In this document: in pieces, positions 38,521 through 48,861 of the stretch
Numbering within the stretch: the stretch's first letter is position 1
How the letters are laid out: each line of letters begins with the position of its first letter
Source: Mycobacterium senriense
GTDB lineage: Bacteria > Actinomycetota > Actinomycetes > Mycobacteriales > Mycobacteriaceae
DNA: 64,000 nt
NCBI RefSeq assembly: GCF_019668465.1
Contig: NZ_AP024828.1
Coordinates: forward strand, 5,022,001-5,086,000
Direction: 5' to 3'
The notes under the pieces: model-generated
What the model was told of the DNA's origin: nothing
The model's input: only the letters and a program-made list of their open reading frames with translations
Database searches by the model: none
Position numbers and translations under genes: made by a program

Positions 38521-39381
38521 CTACATGTCGAGGCCGATGTCGAGCACCCGCACCGAATGGGTCAGCGCGCCGACGGCCAGGTAGTCCACCCCGGTCGAGG
38601 CGTAGGCGGCCGCGTTCTCCAGGCTGAGCCCGCCCGAGGACTCCAGCAGCACTGCGGGTGCCCGCGCGTCCCGGCGCTGCACGGCCATCTGGGTCTGCCA
38701 GACCGGGAAGTTGTCCAGCAGGATGAGCTCGGGCTTCTCGGGCAGCACCTCGTCCAACTGCTCGAGTGAATCCACTTCCACCTCGCACGGCAGATCCGGT
38801 GCCGCATCGCGCACGGCCCGCAGCGCGTCGACCACCGATCCCGCGGCCACCACGTGGTTGTCCTTGATCAGGGTCGCGTCGCCGAGCCCCAGGCGGTGGT
38901 TCACGCCGCCACCGACCCGGATGGCGTATTTCTGCAGGACGCGAAGGCCGGGCAGGGTTTTGCGGGTATCGCGCACCCGGGCCTTGGTGCCGTGCACGGC
39001 GTCCACCCAGTGCGCCGTCGTGGTGGCGATCCCGGACAGGTGGCAGATCAGGTTCAGCATGGTCCGCTCGGCGGTCAGCAGGCCGCGGGTCTCGGCGCGC
39101 AGCGTCAGGACCGGCTGGCCCGGCTCCAGGCGGGCCCCGTCCTCGACGCGGTCGACCACTTGGTAGCCGCGGGCGCCGAGCACCTCGTCGAGCACCAGCA
39201 GCGCGATGTCGATGCCGGCGATCACGCCGGGCTGGCGGGGCACCATCGAGGCGGTCGCGACCGCTTCGGCGGGCACCGTGGCCAGGGTGGTGATGTCGGG
39301 CCCGTAGCGCAGGTCCTCGACCAGGCCCCGCTTGATGGTTTCGCGCGCGGCGGTCAGTTCACAGTCGGACATGGTGGTCAT
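38521..39381 (-). CDS. nadC: Quinolinate phosphoribosyltransferase
   Basis: Converts quinolinate and PRPP to nicotinate mononucleotide. 286 residues: EDLRYGPDITTLATVP at the start, LLTAERTMLNLICHLSGIAT, VRDTRKTLPGLRVLQKYA (substrate-binding Arg/Lys), GGGVNHRLGL, IKDNHV, CEVEVDSLEQ and LDNFP. The ATG at 39381 overlaps the nadB stop; the third gene of nadABC. Confidence 0.97.
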   Translation of the reverse strand: MTTMSDCELTAARETIKRGLVEDLRYGPDITTLATVPAEAVATASMVPRQPGVIAGIDIALLVLDEVLGARGYQVVDRVEDGARLEPGQPVLTLRAETRGLLTAERTMLNLICHLSGIATTTAHWVDAVHGTKARVRDTRKTLPGLRVLQKYAIRVGGGVNHRLGLGDATLIKDNHVVAAGSVVDALRAVRDAAPDLPCEVEVDSLEQLDEVLPEKPELILLDNFPVWQTQMAVQRRDARAPAVLLESSGGLSLENAAAYASTGVDYLAVGALTHSVRVLDIGLDM

Positions 39382-40954
39382 ACGACCGCCGCCAACGCCT
39401 CCACCAGCACCGCGTTCTGGTCGTCGGCCAGCCGCAGCACGTTGCTGCGGCCCAGCTCGGACGCGGTCTGCGGGTACTCCTCGCGATGGTGGCAGCCCCG
39501 GCTCTCGGTGCGGGCCAGGGCCGCGGCCGTGATCGCGCGGGCGGCGACGGCCAGCGCCACATCCTCGAAGTCGCGGCGCCCGGACACGGCACGGAGCTGC
39601 GCCTGCGACAGCACGGTGGACAGTCGGGTCAGTCCGGCGGCATCGCGCACCACCGACGCGTCGCGGCTCATCGCGCGCTGCAGCTCGGCGCGCTCGGGGG
39701 CGGTGTGGACGAGCGGCCCGGGCGCGACCGCGCGCACCCGCCCGATCGTGGCGGCATGCGCGGCCGCCGATTTGCCGGCCCGCCCGCCGACCACCAGACC
39801 TTCCAGCAGGCTGTTGGACGCCAGCCGGTTGGCACCGTGCAGTCCGGTGCGCGCCACCTCGCCGGCGGCGAACAACCCGGGCAGTTCGGTTTGGCCGTAG
39901 ACGTCGGTGACGATGCCGCCGCAGCTGTAGTGCGCCCCGGGCACAACCGGAATGGGCTGCCGGACGGGATCGATGCCGGCAGCCCGGCAGCCGGCCGTCA
40001 CCGTCGGGAACCGGTCGGCGAAGTCGCCGATATGGCGCGCGTCGAGGAAGACGCAGGCATCACCGGTGGCCTTCAGCCGGGCGTCGATGGCCGCGGCGAC
40101 GACGTCGCGGGGGGCCAGGTCCCCCATCGGGTGAACACCCGCCGTCACCGAATCACCTTGTCGGTCAATCAGTTTCGCACCCTCACCGCGGATGGCCTCG
40201 GTGACCAGCGGACGCCGTCCGCTGGCGGCATCGGGGGCGAAGAGCATCGTGGGGTGGAACTGGATGAACTCGAGATCGCTGACCGGGACACCGGCCCACA
40301 AGCCCAGCGCGATGCCGTCGCCGGTGGAGCCCTCGGGGTTGGTGGTCGCGCCGTACAGGTGCCCGAGGCCCCCGGAGGCCAGGATCACCGACGGCGCACT
40401 GATGATTCCGTACCCGTCGGCGGTGCCGACCAGGACGCCGGTCACGGCCGCACCGTCGTGCAGAACCCGCAGCGCCACATGGCCGGTGCGGATGTCCAGC
40501 GTGCGCGCGGCGTGGTCGAGGGCCCGCTGCACCTCCGCGCCGGTGGCGTCGCCGCCGGCATGCACGATGCGACGCCGCGAGTGTCCACCCTCGCGCGTCA
40601 GCGCCCATTTGCCCGGCGCGGCTTCGTCGAAACGTGCTCCGTCGCCGACCAATTCGGCGACGGCCGCGTAGCCGTCGGCGACAATCGAGTAGACCGCCGC
40701 GGGGTCGCACAGACCCGCGCCCGCGACCACCGTGTCGGCGACGTGGGCCTCCACCGAATCGTCATTGTCGGGCAGCACCACCGCGATGCCGCCCTGCGCG
40801 TAATGCGTCGCGGTCGCCCCGCGGGCCTGGTCGGCCTTGCTTAGCACGACGACACTGCGACCGGCGCGGTGGGCGGCCAGCGCGGCGGCTAATCCCGCGA
40901 CACCGGTACCGATTACGACGACGTCGGCGCTGTGCGTCCACTGGGGACGGGCGG

Positions 40955-40958
<4 letters not shown>
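39378..40958 (-). CDS. nadB: L-aspartate oxidase
   Basis: FAD enzyme oxidising aspartate to iminoaspartate for quinolinate synthesis. The FAD fingerprint [19 protein letters not shown] is at residue 15, followed by [57 protein letters not shown] and [15 protein letters not shown] are the succinate-dehydrogenase-like substrate motifs. At 526 residues it has the C-terminal helical domain. Overlaps nadA by four bases. Confidence 0.96.
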
Positions 40959-42004
<1,046 letters not shown>

Positions 42005-42027
42005 GGCGGCTCCTTTCAGCCCAGCAG

Positions 42028-42050
42028 GTTTTCGACTTATAATCGAAAAC
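42028..42050. promoter_or_regulatory. NrtR-type operator overlapping a TATAAT box
   Basis: gttttcga (42028-42035) and tcgaaaac (42043-42050) are perfect inverted arms with seven bases between. A TATAAT hexamer at 42038-42043 lies inside, so a start of transcription near 42050 would coincide with the nrtR ATG at 42051. NrtR is known to repress nadABC in mycobacteria; this is its likely site, controlling both directions. Confidence 0.75.
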
Positions 42051-42776
42051 ATGGCCCATGGTAGCACCGCTCACGAAGTGCTCGCGGTCGTGTTCCAGGT
42101 TCGCGAAGTGACCGAACAGGTTACGAAGGGACGCCGGACGGCGAAACCGCAGTTGAACGTGCTGTTATGGCAGCGCGCGCGGGAGCCGGAACAGGGCAAG
42201 TGGTCGCTGCCCGGCGGGCAGCTGCGCAACGACGAGGACATGATCACCTCGGTCCGGCGCCAGCTCGCCGAAAAGGTCGACCTCAAAGAGCTGGCCCACC
42301 TGGAACAGCTTGCGGTGTTCTCCGACCCGCACCGGGTGCCGGACACCCGCGTGATCGCGTCCACATTCCTGGGCCTGGTGCCCTCCCCCGCCAGCCCCGA
42401 GCTGCCGCCGGACACCCGCTGGCATCCGGTGAACTCCCTGCCGCCGATGGCCTTCGACCACGGCCAGATGGTGGACAACGCCCGCACCCGGCTGATCGCC
42501 AAGCTGTCCTACACCAATATCGGCTTCGCTTTGGCACCAAGGGAATTCGTGCTTTCCACGCTGCGCGACATCTACGGCGCCGCGTTGGGCTATCAGGTGG
42601 ACGCGACGAACCTGCAGCGAGTGCTGGCCCGGCGTGGCGTCATCCGGGCGACCGGCACCATCGCACAATCCGGGCGCAGCGGCGGACGTCCGGCCGCGCT
42701 GTACCGGTTCACCGACGCGGCGCTGCGGGTCACCGACGAGTTCGCCGCGCTCAGGCCGCCGGGGCTGCCAGGCTAG
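42051..42776 (+). CDS. nrtR: NrtR-type NAD regulator (Nudix domain plus winged helix)
   Basis: A 241-residue regulator. Residues 1-150 are a Nudix-like domain ([20 protein letters not shown], followed by [15 protein letters not shown] where the catalytic Nudix glutamates are degraded) that senses ADP-ribose; the C-terminal part ([49 protein letters not shown]) is a winged-helix domain. The gene corresponds to Rv1593c. In M. smegmatis the homologue represses nad biosynthesis genes. It directly faces nadA and likely represses itself too. Confidence 0.9.
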   Translation: MAHGSTAHEVLAVVFQVREVTEQVTKGRRTAKPQLNVLLWQRAREPEQGKWSLPGGQLRNDEDMITSVRRQLAEKVDLKELAHLEQLAVFSDPHRVPDTRVIASTFLGLVPSPASPELPPDTRWHPVNSLPPMAFDHGQMVDNARTRLIAKLSYTNIGFALAPREFVLSTLRDIYGAALGYQVDATNLQRVLARRGVIRATGTIAQSGRSGGRPAALYRFTDAALRVTDEFAALRPPGLPG

Positions 42777-42936
42777 GCTGGCCGAAAAGCTTCATTCGGG
42801 CGGCGCGGGGGTATTCCACTCCGGCAGCGCTATGAGCTGGCCGGAGTGGCAAGAAGTCGCTCACACTACGGCGATTACGTTTTGGTTACCCGCCGTTCGT
42901 GCGCGAGAATGCCGGGTGGCCACGAAGGGAGCCTCA

Positions 42937-44277
42937 ATGGCTGAGCTCGGCAACCTCGCAGGCACGCAGGGCGCGGAATGGATCGCCCGGCCGCCGCACG
43001 AGGAACTGCAGCACAAGGTGCGTCCGCTGCTGCCCTCGGACGACCCGTTCTACCAGCCGCCGCTGGGCTTTCAGCACGCCGAGCCCGGGACCGTGCTGCG
43101 CTCGCGCGATGTCGCGCTGGCGTTCCTCGGCCTGATCCCGCAGCCCATCAAGGCCGTCCAGCTGCTGTACCGGACGATGGACATGAACGGCGAGCCGGAG
43201 GCCACCGCCACGACGGTGATCGTCCCCGCCGAACTCGCTCCGGGCCAGTCCTGCCCGCTGCTGTCCTACCAGTGCGCGATCGACGCCGTCTCGTCACGTT
43301 GCTTCCCCTCTTACGCGCTGCGGCGCCGCGCGAAGGCGCTGGGCTCCATCGGCCAGTTCGAGCTCTTCCTGATTGCCGCCGCCGTAGCCGAGGGGTGGGC
43401 CGTCTCCGTGCCCGACCACGAAGGCCTGCGCGGCCTGTGGGGCGCGCCGTATGAGCCCGGCTACCGCGTCCTGGACGGCATCCGGGCGGCGCGCAACTCG
43501 GAGCGCCTCAACCTGTCGTCCACCGCCCCCGTCGGGCTGTGGGGGTACTCCGGTGGCGGACTGGCCAGCGCCTGGGCCGCCGAGATGTGCGCCGAATACG
43601 CGCCCGAGCTGAACATCGTCGGCGCGGTGCTGGGCTCACCCGTCGGTGACCTGGGCAACACCTTCCGGCGGCTCAACGGCAGCTTCCTGTCGGGGCTTCC
43701 CGCGCTGGTGGTGGCCGCGCTCGCGCACATCTATCCCGATCTGGACCGGGTGATCCGCGAGCACACCAACGAGGAGGGACGCGCCCTGCTCGACTCGCTG
43801 GAGAAGATGACGACGGTCGAAGCGGTGGTGCGGATGGCCGGCAAGAACATGGGCGACTACCTCGACCAGCCGCTCGAGCAGATCCTGGCCACCCCCGAGG
43901 TCACCTACGTCTTCGACCACATCAAGCTGGGCGCCGCCGTCCCGACACCGCCGGTGCTGATCGTGCAGGCCGTCCACGACTACCTGATCGACGTCCATGA
44001 CATCGACCTGCTCGCCGACGCGTATTCGGCCGGCGGCGCGCACGTCACCTACCACCGCGACGCCTTCAACGAGCACATGATGCTGCACCCGCTGTCGGCG
44101 CCGATGGCGCTGCGCTGGCTGACGGATCGTTTCGAAGGCCGCCCGCTGACCGAGCACCTGGTCCGCACGACGTGGCCGACGATGTTCAACCCGATGACCT
44201 ACGTCGGCATGGCCCGGCTGCTCAAGATCGCGGCCAAGGTCGTCACGGGCCGCAAGCTCGGCCGCCGTCCGCTATGA
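42937..44277 (+). CDS. Secretory-lipase-family hydrolase (Rv1592c orthologue)
   Basis: A 446-residue alpha/beta hydrolase of the fungal-type secretory lipase (LIP) family, exactly the length of Rv1592c. The nucleophile elbow is [16 protein letters not shown] near residue 205; the acid is in [16 protein letters not shown] and the His in [27 protein letters not shown] is the strand carrying the oxyanion side. No classical signal peptide is obvious. Rv1592c has reported lipase activity and is cold/hypoxia-linked in some studies; natural substrate uncertain. Start ATG at 42937 with GAAGGGAG upstream. Confidence 0.88.
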   Translation: MAELGNLAGTQGAEWIARPPHEELQHKVRPLLPSDDPFYQPPLGFQHAEPGTVLRSRDVALAFLGLIPQPIKAVQLLYRTMDMNGEPEATATTVIVPAELAPGQSCPLLSYQCAIDAVSSRCFPSYALRRRAKALGSIGQFELFLIAAAVAEGWAVSVPDHEGLRGLWGAPYEPGYRVLDGIRAARNSERLNLSSTAPVGLWGYSGGGLASAWAAEMCAEYAPELNIVGAVLGSPVGDLGNTFRRLNGSFLSGLPALVVAALAHIYPDLDRVIREHTNEEGRALLDSLEKMTTVEAVVRMAGKNMGDYLDQPLEQILATPEVTYVFDHIKLGAAVPTPPVLIVQAVHDYLIDVHDIDLLADAYSAGGAHVTYHRDAFNEHMMLHPLSAPMALRWLTDRFEGRPLTEHLVRTTWPTMFNPMTYVGMARLLKIAAKVVTGRKLGRRPL

Positions 44278-44931
44278 CACGGGCGCTTCCGCGGCGCCTC
44301 CGCCTGCCACCGGCAGCGCTTCGGAAGGCCTAGGCTCCGGCGGCAGCGCACCCAGGTCGTCGCGGGCATCCGCGGCCGCCCGCACGGCGTAGACCAGGGC
44401 CGCGATGCCGGCCGGCCACAACAGGGTCACCGCGATCTGCAGCGGTCCGGTCGAGAAGAACACCGGCGGCGCCTGCGTGACGTACGCGACCGACGGGCTC
44501 TTCGTCAGCGGGACCGCATCGAAGTTCAGGGCGCCGTAGGCCAGCCGAACCAGCCCGGCCCCCACCGCCGAGGCCAGCGCGGCCGCCGCCACCATGCCGG
44601 CCGACAGCGCGATGACCATTGCCGGCCCGCGGTGCTCGCGCCACTGCCACACGCCGACCGAGGCGACCACCGCCAGCACGGTCAGCAGCCCCAGCATCAG
44701 GGCCGGCGCGACGAAGAAGTGCTCGGACTCGTTGCCCAGATAGTCGTGGACCCGCTCGCCCGAACGGGTGAGGGCCACCACGGCCCGAATCGGCGGGGCG
44801 ATCCACGCCCACACTCCGCCGATCACCAGGCCGGTGATCGCCGACCCGAGGGCCACGACCAGGAGTGCGCGCACCCGGGCTCGCCGGGAAACGGTGACGA
44901 GAGGCGCATCGGACTTGGCCGGCTCGGTCAC
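44272..44931 (-). CDS. DUF2567-type membrane protein (219 aa)
   Basis: Four hydrophobic segments are visible: [62 protein letters not shown] and [20 protein letters not shown], with a proline-rich cytoplasmic tail. It corresponds by position to Rv1591. The GTG start overlaps the bsaP stop, so it is translated with bsaP and bioB, but no link to biotin is known. It converges on the lipase gene, overlapping by six bases. Confidence 0.8.
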   Translation of the reverse strand: MTEPAKSDAPLVTVSRRARVRALLVVALGSAITGLVIGGVWAWIAPPIRAVVALTRSGERVHDYLGNESEHFFVAPALMLGLLTVLAVVASVGVWQWREHRGPAMVIALSAGMVAAAALASAVGAGLVRLAYGALNFDAVPLTKSPSVAYVTQAPPVFFSTGPLQIAVTLLWPAGIAALVYAVRAAADARDDLGALPPEPRPSEALPVAGGGAAEAPVS

Positions 44932-45155
44932 CGCTGCGTCTCCAGATCGCCGGAATCGACCTCACCGTGCCGCGAGCAGCGCGCGCGCCAGCCGTCGGGG
45001 CGAACCTGCACCACCATCCGGCGACCGCACGCCGCGCAGAATCGCGGAGGCTCAAGACCCAACTGAGCCGCTGTCGGCACTGAGGTGCCCCCTAATTCCC
45101 CGGTGTAGACGTTGTAGACGCCGGCGCTGACCGCAGCGCCCAAATCGCCAACCAC
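44928..45155 (-). CDS. bsaP: Biotin synthase auxiliary protein, zinc-ribbon-like (75 aa)
   Basis: A small protein with [20 protein letters not shown] and CSRHGEV, that is CxxC and C-x-x-H ligands for a metal or iron-sulfur centre, and an N-terminal YNVYTGEL stretch. Homologues directly downstream of bioB in mycobacteria (Rv1590) have been described as an auxiliary factor (BsaP) that biotin synthase needs for activity. The GTG start at 45155 is 28 bases after bioB. Assignment rests on remembered family features and the conserved bioB neighbourhood. Confidence 0.75.
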   Translation of the reverse strand: MVGDLGAAVSAGVYNVYTGELGGTSVPTAAQLGLEPPRFCAACGRRMVVQVRPDGWRARCSRHGEVDSGDLETQR

Positions 45156-45183
45156 AAGTCTCCAACCTAGCCGCGAAGTCGGT

Positions 45184-46221
45184 CTACAAGCTGGCGTTGA
45201 GCCCCTTGAGGGGCATCTGCAGGTCGTCCAGCAATTCCAGGTCGGATTCGGCGGGCCGGCCCAGCGTGGTCAGGTAGTTGCCGACGATCACGGCGTTGAT
45301 GCCGCCCAAGATGCCCTTCTTGGCACCCAGGTCGCCCAGTGTGATCTCCCGGCCGCCGGCGAATCGCAGCATGGTGCGGGGCAGCGCCAGGCGGAACGCG
45401 GCCACCGATTTCAGCGCCTCACTCGCAGGCATGACCTCCAGGTCGCCGAACGGGGTGCCGGGCCGCGGGTTCAGGAAGTTCAGCGGCACCTCGTCGGGGC
45501 CGAGTTCGGCCAGCTCGGCGGCGAATTCCGCGCGCTGTTCCAGGGTCTCGCCCATGCCGAGGATGCCGCCGCAGCAGACCTCCATGCCGGCATCGCGGAC
45601 CATCGACAGCGTCTCCCAGCGCTCTTCCCAGCTGTGGGTGGTCACGACGTTGGTGAAGAACGAGCGGGCGGTCTCCAGGTTGTGGTTGTAGCGGTGCACA
45701 CCCATCTCGGAGAGCTGCTCGACCTGCTCGGCCGTCAGCATCCCCAGCGAGCAGGCGATGTTGATCTCGACCTCGTTGCGGATCGCCTCGATGCCGGCCG
45801 CGACCTGGGCCAGCAGCCGCTCGTCTGGCCCGCGCACGGCGGCCACGATGCAGAATTCGGTGGCCCCGGACTTGGCGGTCTGCTTGGCCGCCTCGACCAG
45901 GCTGGGAATGTCGAGTCGCGCGCTGCGCACCGGCGACGCGAACAGCCCCGACTGCGAGCAGAAGTGACAGTCCTCCGGGCAGCCGCCGGTCTTCAGGCTG
46001 ATGATGCCCTCGACCTCGACCTCGGGGCCGCACCAGCGCATCCGCACGTCGTGGGCGAGCGCCAGCAGCTCGTCGAGCCGGTCATCGGGCAACTGCAGCA
46101 CCCGCAGCACCTGCTCCCGGCTCAATCCCTGGCCGTCCTGAAGCACCTGCTGCCGGGCCACCGCCAGGATGTCCTCGTCGTTGCCGGTTTCGGCCGCCGG
46201 TCGAGTTGCCGCTTGAGTCAC
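45184..46221 (-). CDS. bioB: Biotin synthase
   Basis: Radical SAM enzyme inserting sulfur into dethiobiotin. 345 residues from the GTG at 46221 (AGGGGAG upstream; M. tuberculosis BioB starts at the same sequence). [14 protein letters not shown] holds the CxxxCxxC cysteines for the [4Fe-4S] cluster; [32 protein letters not shown] (auxiliary cluster ligand region) and [19 protein letters not shown] follow. Co-directional with bsaP. The rest of the pathway, bioDFA, lies 6 kb to the right. Confidence 0.97.
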   Translation of the reverse strand: MTQAATRPAAETGNDEDILAVARQQVLQDGQGLSREQVLRVLQLPDDRLDELLALAHDVRMRWCGPEVEVEGIISLKTGGCPEDCHFCSQSGLFASPVRSARLDIPSLVEAAKQTAKSGATEFCIVAAVRGPDERLLAQVAAGIEAIRNEVEINIACSLGMLTAEQVEQLSEMGVHRYNHNLETARSFFTNVVTTHSWEERWETLSMVRDAGMEVCCGGILGMGETLEQRAEFAAELAELGPDEVPLNFLNPRPGTPFGDLEVMPASEALKSVAAFRLALPRTMLRFAGGREITLGDLGAKKGILGGINAVIVGNYLTTLGRPAESDLELLDDLQMPLKGLNASL

Positions 46222-46359
46222 CAGGTACTCCCCTTGCCTCTTTATCGTGTCCGCGCGTGGGGACACATCTGCCACGTGGTGATGGCAGCCGTGAATGAAA
46301 GGTGTTCAAAGTAGGGTAACGGCCGAAGTACACGACCTACCTATGGGTATACGACCATT

Positions 46360-46548
46360 GTGACTCCGCACGTCGAATTCCTGGCCCACCACTACCTGCT
46401 GTTGGCGGCGCCGGCGTTCCTGCCTGCGGTGATCGTCGTCGGGGTGGTCTTGTACATCGCGCTGCGCGACCGCCGGGAAGGCCGGAGCACCACGGGCGCC
46501 GGCAAGGACGCTGCCCATCGCGACACGCCCGACAAAGAGCGTGATTGA
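46360..46548 (+). CDS. Small single-pass membrane protein (62 aa)
   Basis: A GTG at 46360 starts a frame with one long hydrophobic segment (YLLLAAPAFLPAVIVVGVVLYIAL) followed by a basic and polar tail (RDRREGRSTTGAGKD). It faces bioB across a 138-base gap and precedes the 610-residue membrane protein by 114 bases, so it might be part of that cassette. No family recognised. Confidence 0.55.
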   Translation: MTPHVEFLAHHYLLLAAPAFLPAVIVVGVVLYIALRDRREGRSTTGAGKDAAHRDTPDKERD

Positions 46549-46662
46549 CGAGCCCTGGATCGGGGCATTAAACAAACAATCACGGACCCTACTTGACAGT
46601 AATAAGCGGTTTGACGGAATCGGATCCTCCGGGGCAGCCCGGCGCGGTTGGGAGGCACGACG

Positions 46663-48495
46663 ATGCGGTCGAATGAACTGACAATTCTTGCTGAGGCACC
46701 GGCACGCGGTGCGGGGCTGAACCAGGTGATCGGGCTCTCGATCGCCGCGCTGGTGATCACCCTGCTGTTGCTGTGGGTGGGCCACGCTCATCGCACCCAT
46801 CGCATCGAGTGGCTGACCCGGGCCGCCGACAAGGTGGGCGACAAATTCCACCGGCCCGGTTGGGTCGCCCTGCCGGTTCTGGTGTTCACCACGTCCATCA
46901 TCTGCGCGCTGTTCGGGTTCATCTGGGACGTCAGCTGGCACATCGGCAACGGCCGCGACCCCGGCCCGCTGGCCAACCCGGCGCACTACTTCATCATCAT
47001 CGGATTGTTCGGCATCTTTTTGGGCGGCATGACGGCGGTCGTGCTGCCGTTCGACAAGCCCGGCCCGGCGGCGGTGCAGATCACGCGGAACTGGCACGCA
47101 CCCGTCGGTGGCGTGCTGATGGCCGGCTGCGGGCTGTACGCGATGATCGGGTTCCCGCTCGACGACATCTGGCACCGCATCTTCGGCCAGGACGTAACCC
47201 TTTGGGGCCCAACACATTTGATGATGATCGGCGGCGCCTGCTTCTCCCTGTTCGCGGTGCTGATGCTGGAGCGCGAAGGTGAGGCCGAAGAGGGCGAGGA
47301 CGTCTACCACGGCGTCTTCATCACCTTCCTGCGCTACCTGTCCTTCGGCGGATTATTCATCGGCTTGTCGGTTTATCAGATCGAGTTTGACTTCGGCGTT
47401 CCCCAATTCCGCCTGGTGTTCCAACCCATGCTGATCGCCGGCGCGGCGGCCCTGGCGGCCGTCGCCGCCCGCACCACCATGGGGCGAGGGGCGGCCCTGA
47501 TCTCGGCCATCTTCGCCATCGCCCTGCGTGGCGGGGTCGCCCTGCTGGTCGGCCCGATACTCGGGGCCCCGATCAACTGGTTCCCCCTGTACCTCGGCCC
47601 CGCGTTGGCCGTGGAGCTGGTCGCGCTGACCCCGCTTTTCAAGCGCCCCATCGTGTTTGGCGCCGTCGCCGGGCTGGCCGTCGGCACCGTGGGACTCTGG
47701 CTGGAGTCGCTGTGGATCGCCGCGGTGTACCACTACCCCTGGCCGATCAGCATGTGGGGCGAGGCCCTGGCGATGGCCGTGCCGGTGGCGGTCCTGATGG
47801 GCATGTGCGGGGCCATGTTCGGCATGGTGCTCACCGGACAGCGCCTGCCGGGTCGCGCCATCGGCATCTCGGTGATCGTGGTGACGGTTTTGGTGATCGG
47901 CGGGGCGGTGGCCAACGGACTGCACATCGTGGTGCCAGGCAAGAACAACGCCGCCATCACGCTGACCGACCTGCCCAGCGCACCGGGGCAGCGCATGGTG
48001 TCGGCAGACGTCCAACTCCTACCCGCCGACATGGTCAGCGACAATCCGGACTGGCTGACGATCCTGTCCTGGCAGGGGCGCATGAACAACGAGCGCGGCC
48101 TGGTCATCGATCGGCTCGCCAAAGTCGGGCCGGGCCACTACCGCTCCACCCAGCCGGTTCCGGTGTGGGGGGATTGGAAGACTCTGCTGCGGGTCCAGGA
48201 CGGCCGCACGATGACGGCCGTGCCGATCTGGGAACCGGCGGACGCCGCCATTCCGGCCCCTGAGGTCCCCGCGCTGGCGTCGAGCACGCGGCCGTTCGTC
48301 CTGGAAGTCACCATCTTGCAGCGCGAACGCGACCAAAGCGCGCCGGCCTGGTTGTTCACCGCGGGCGGCATCGTGGTGCTGTTCCTGACGCTGATGGTGA
48401 TCGCCGGGTTGACCTGGGGCGCCGGCCGGCTCAACAATTCCCTCGCCGAGCCGGAACCGGTGGAAGACAAGCAGCCGCTTCCACGGGCGGCGTGA
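46663..48495 (+). CDS. Large membrane protein with repeated D-x3-H...H motifs and extracytoplasmic beta domain (610 aa)
   Basis: At least ten membrane helices (residues about 20-430), then a beta-rich outer domain (430-570) whose GPGHYRSTQPVPVWGDWKT resembles FixH/YtkA-type copper-chaperone-like domains, and a last helix. Two similar motifs stand out in the membrane part: Asp89-x3-His93 with His108, and Asp167-x3-His171 with His185, each in the pattern D-x-x-W-H then P-[AT]-H; His145 is between. These are plausible metal or heme ligands. It is followed at once by a cupredoxin-like lipoprotein and another membrane protein. Start ATG at 46663 after GGGAGG. Family and function unknown to me; I do not recall it in M. 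tuberculosis. Confidence 0.75.
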   Translation: MRSNELTILAEAPARGAGLNQVIGLSIAALVITLLLLWVGHAHRTHRIEWLTRAADKVGDKFHRPGWVALPVLVFTTSIICALFGFIWDVSWHIGNGRDPGPLANPAHYFIIIGLFGIFLGGMTAVVLPFDKPGPAAVQITRNWHAPVGGVLMAGCGLYAMIGFPLDDIWHRIFGQDVTLWGPTHLMMIGGACFSLFAVLMLEREGEAEEGEDVYHGVFITFLRYLSFGGLFIGLSVYQIEFDFGVPQFRLVFQPMLIAGAAALAAVAARTTMGRGAALISAIFAIALRGGVALLVGPILGAPINWFPLYLGPALAVELVALTPLFKRPIVFGAVAGLAVGTVGLWLESLWIAAVYHYPWPISMWGEALAMAVPVAVLMGMCGAMFGMVLTGQRLPGRAIGISVIVVTVLVIGGAVANGLHIVVPGKNNAAITLTDLPSAPGQRMVSADVQLLPADMVSDNPDWLTILSWQGRMNNERGLVIDRLAKVGPGHYRSTQPVPVWGDWKTLLRVQDGRTMTAVPIWEPADAAIPAPEVPALASSTRPFVLEVTILQRERDQSAPAWLFTAGGIVVLFLTLMVIAGLTWGAGRLNNSLAEPEPVEDKQPLPRAA

Positions 48496-48498
48496 TCG

Positions 48499-48861
48499 AT
48501 GGCACTTCGAGGCACACTCATCGCAGGGTGGGCGGCCGCGCTGGTCTGCGGCCTGGCCGGCTGCGCCGGTTCGACCAGTAAATCCCCGGCCGCTCCGCTG
48601 ACGATCGACGTGACCATCGCCAACGGGCAGGTCACCCCGACCAACGCCACGCTGCAGGCCAAGGTGCATCAGCAGATCACCCTGCACGTGACCAGCGACG
48701 CCACCGACGAGCTGCACGTGCATTCGACGCCGGATCACAAGTTCCAGGTCGCTGCCGCTCCCAACCAGACGTTCGGATTCGCCGTCGACGTTCCGGGCAA
48801 CGTCGCGGTGGAGCTGCATCATCTGGACCGCACCATCGCAACGATCCAAGTGCAGTCGTGA
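48499..48861 (+). CDS. Cupredoxin-like lipoprotein (120 aa)
   Basis: A signal peptide (GTLIAGWAAALVCGLAGC) ends in the lipobox LAGC with Cys22 as the lipidated residue. The mature part is a small beta sandwich: LTIDVTIANGQVTPTNATLQ, KVHQQITLHVTSDATDELHVHSTPDH, and VAVELHHLDRTIATIQV. The His-x-His and later HH are likely copper ligands, as in EfeO-type cupredoxin domains. It starts three bases after the 610-residue protein and its stop overlaps the next start, so the three are one unit. It would face the periplasm. Confidence 0.75.
   Translation: MALRGTLIAGWAAALVCGLAGCAGSTSKSPAAPLTIDVTIANGQVTPTNATLQAKVHQQITLHVTSDATDELHVHSTPDHKFQVAAAPNQTFGFAVDVPGNVAVELHHLDRTIATIQVQS

Noticed and set aside
46300..46322. 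BioQ operator upstream of bioB
   Set aside because: gttca and gtaac half-sites are present but in the wrong order and seven bases apart, unlike the TGAAC-N3-GTTAC arrangement I recall.
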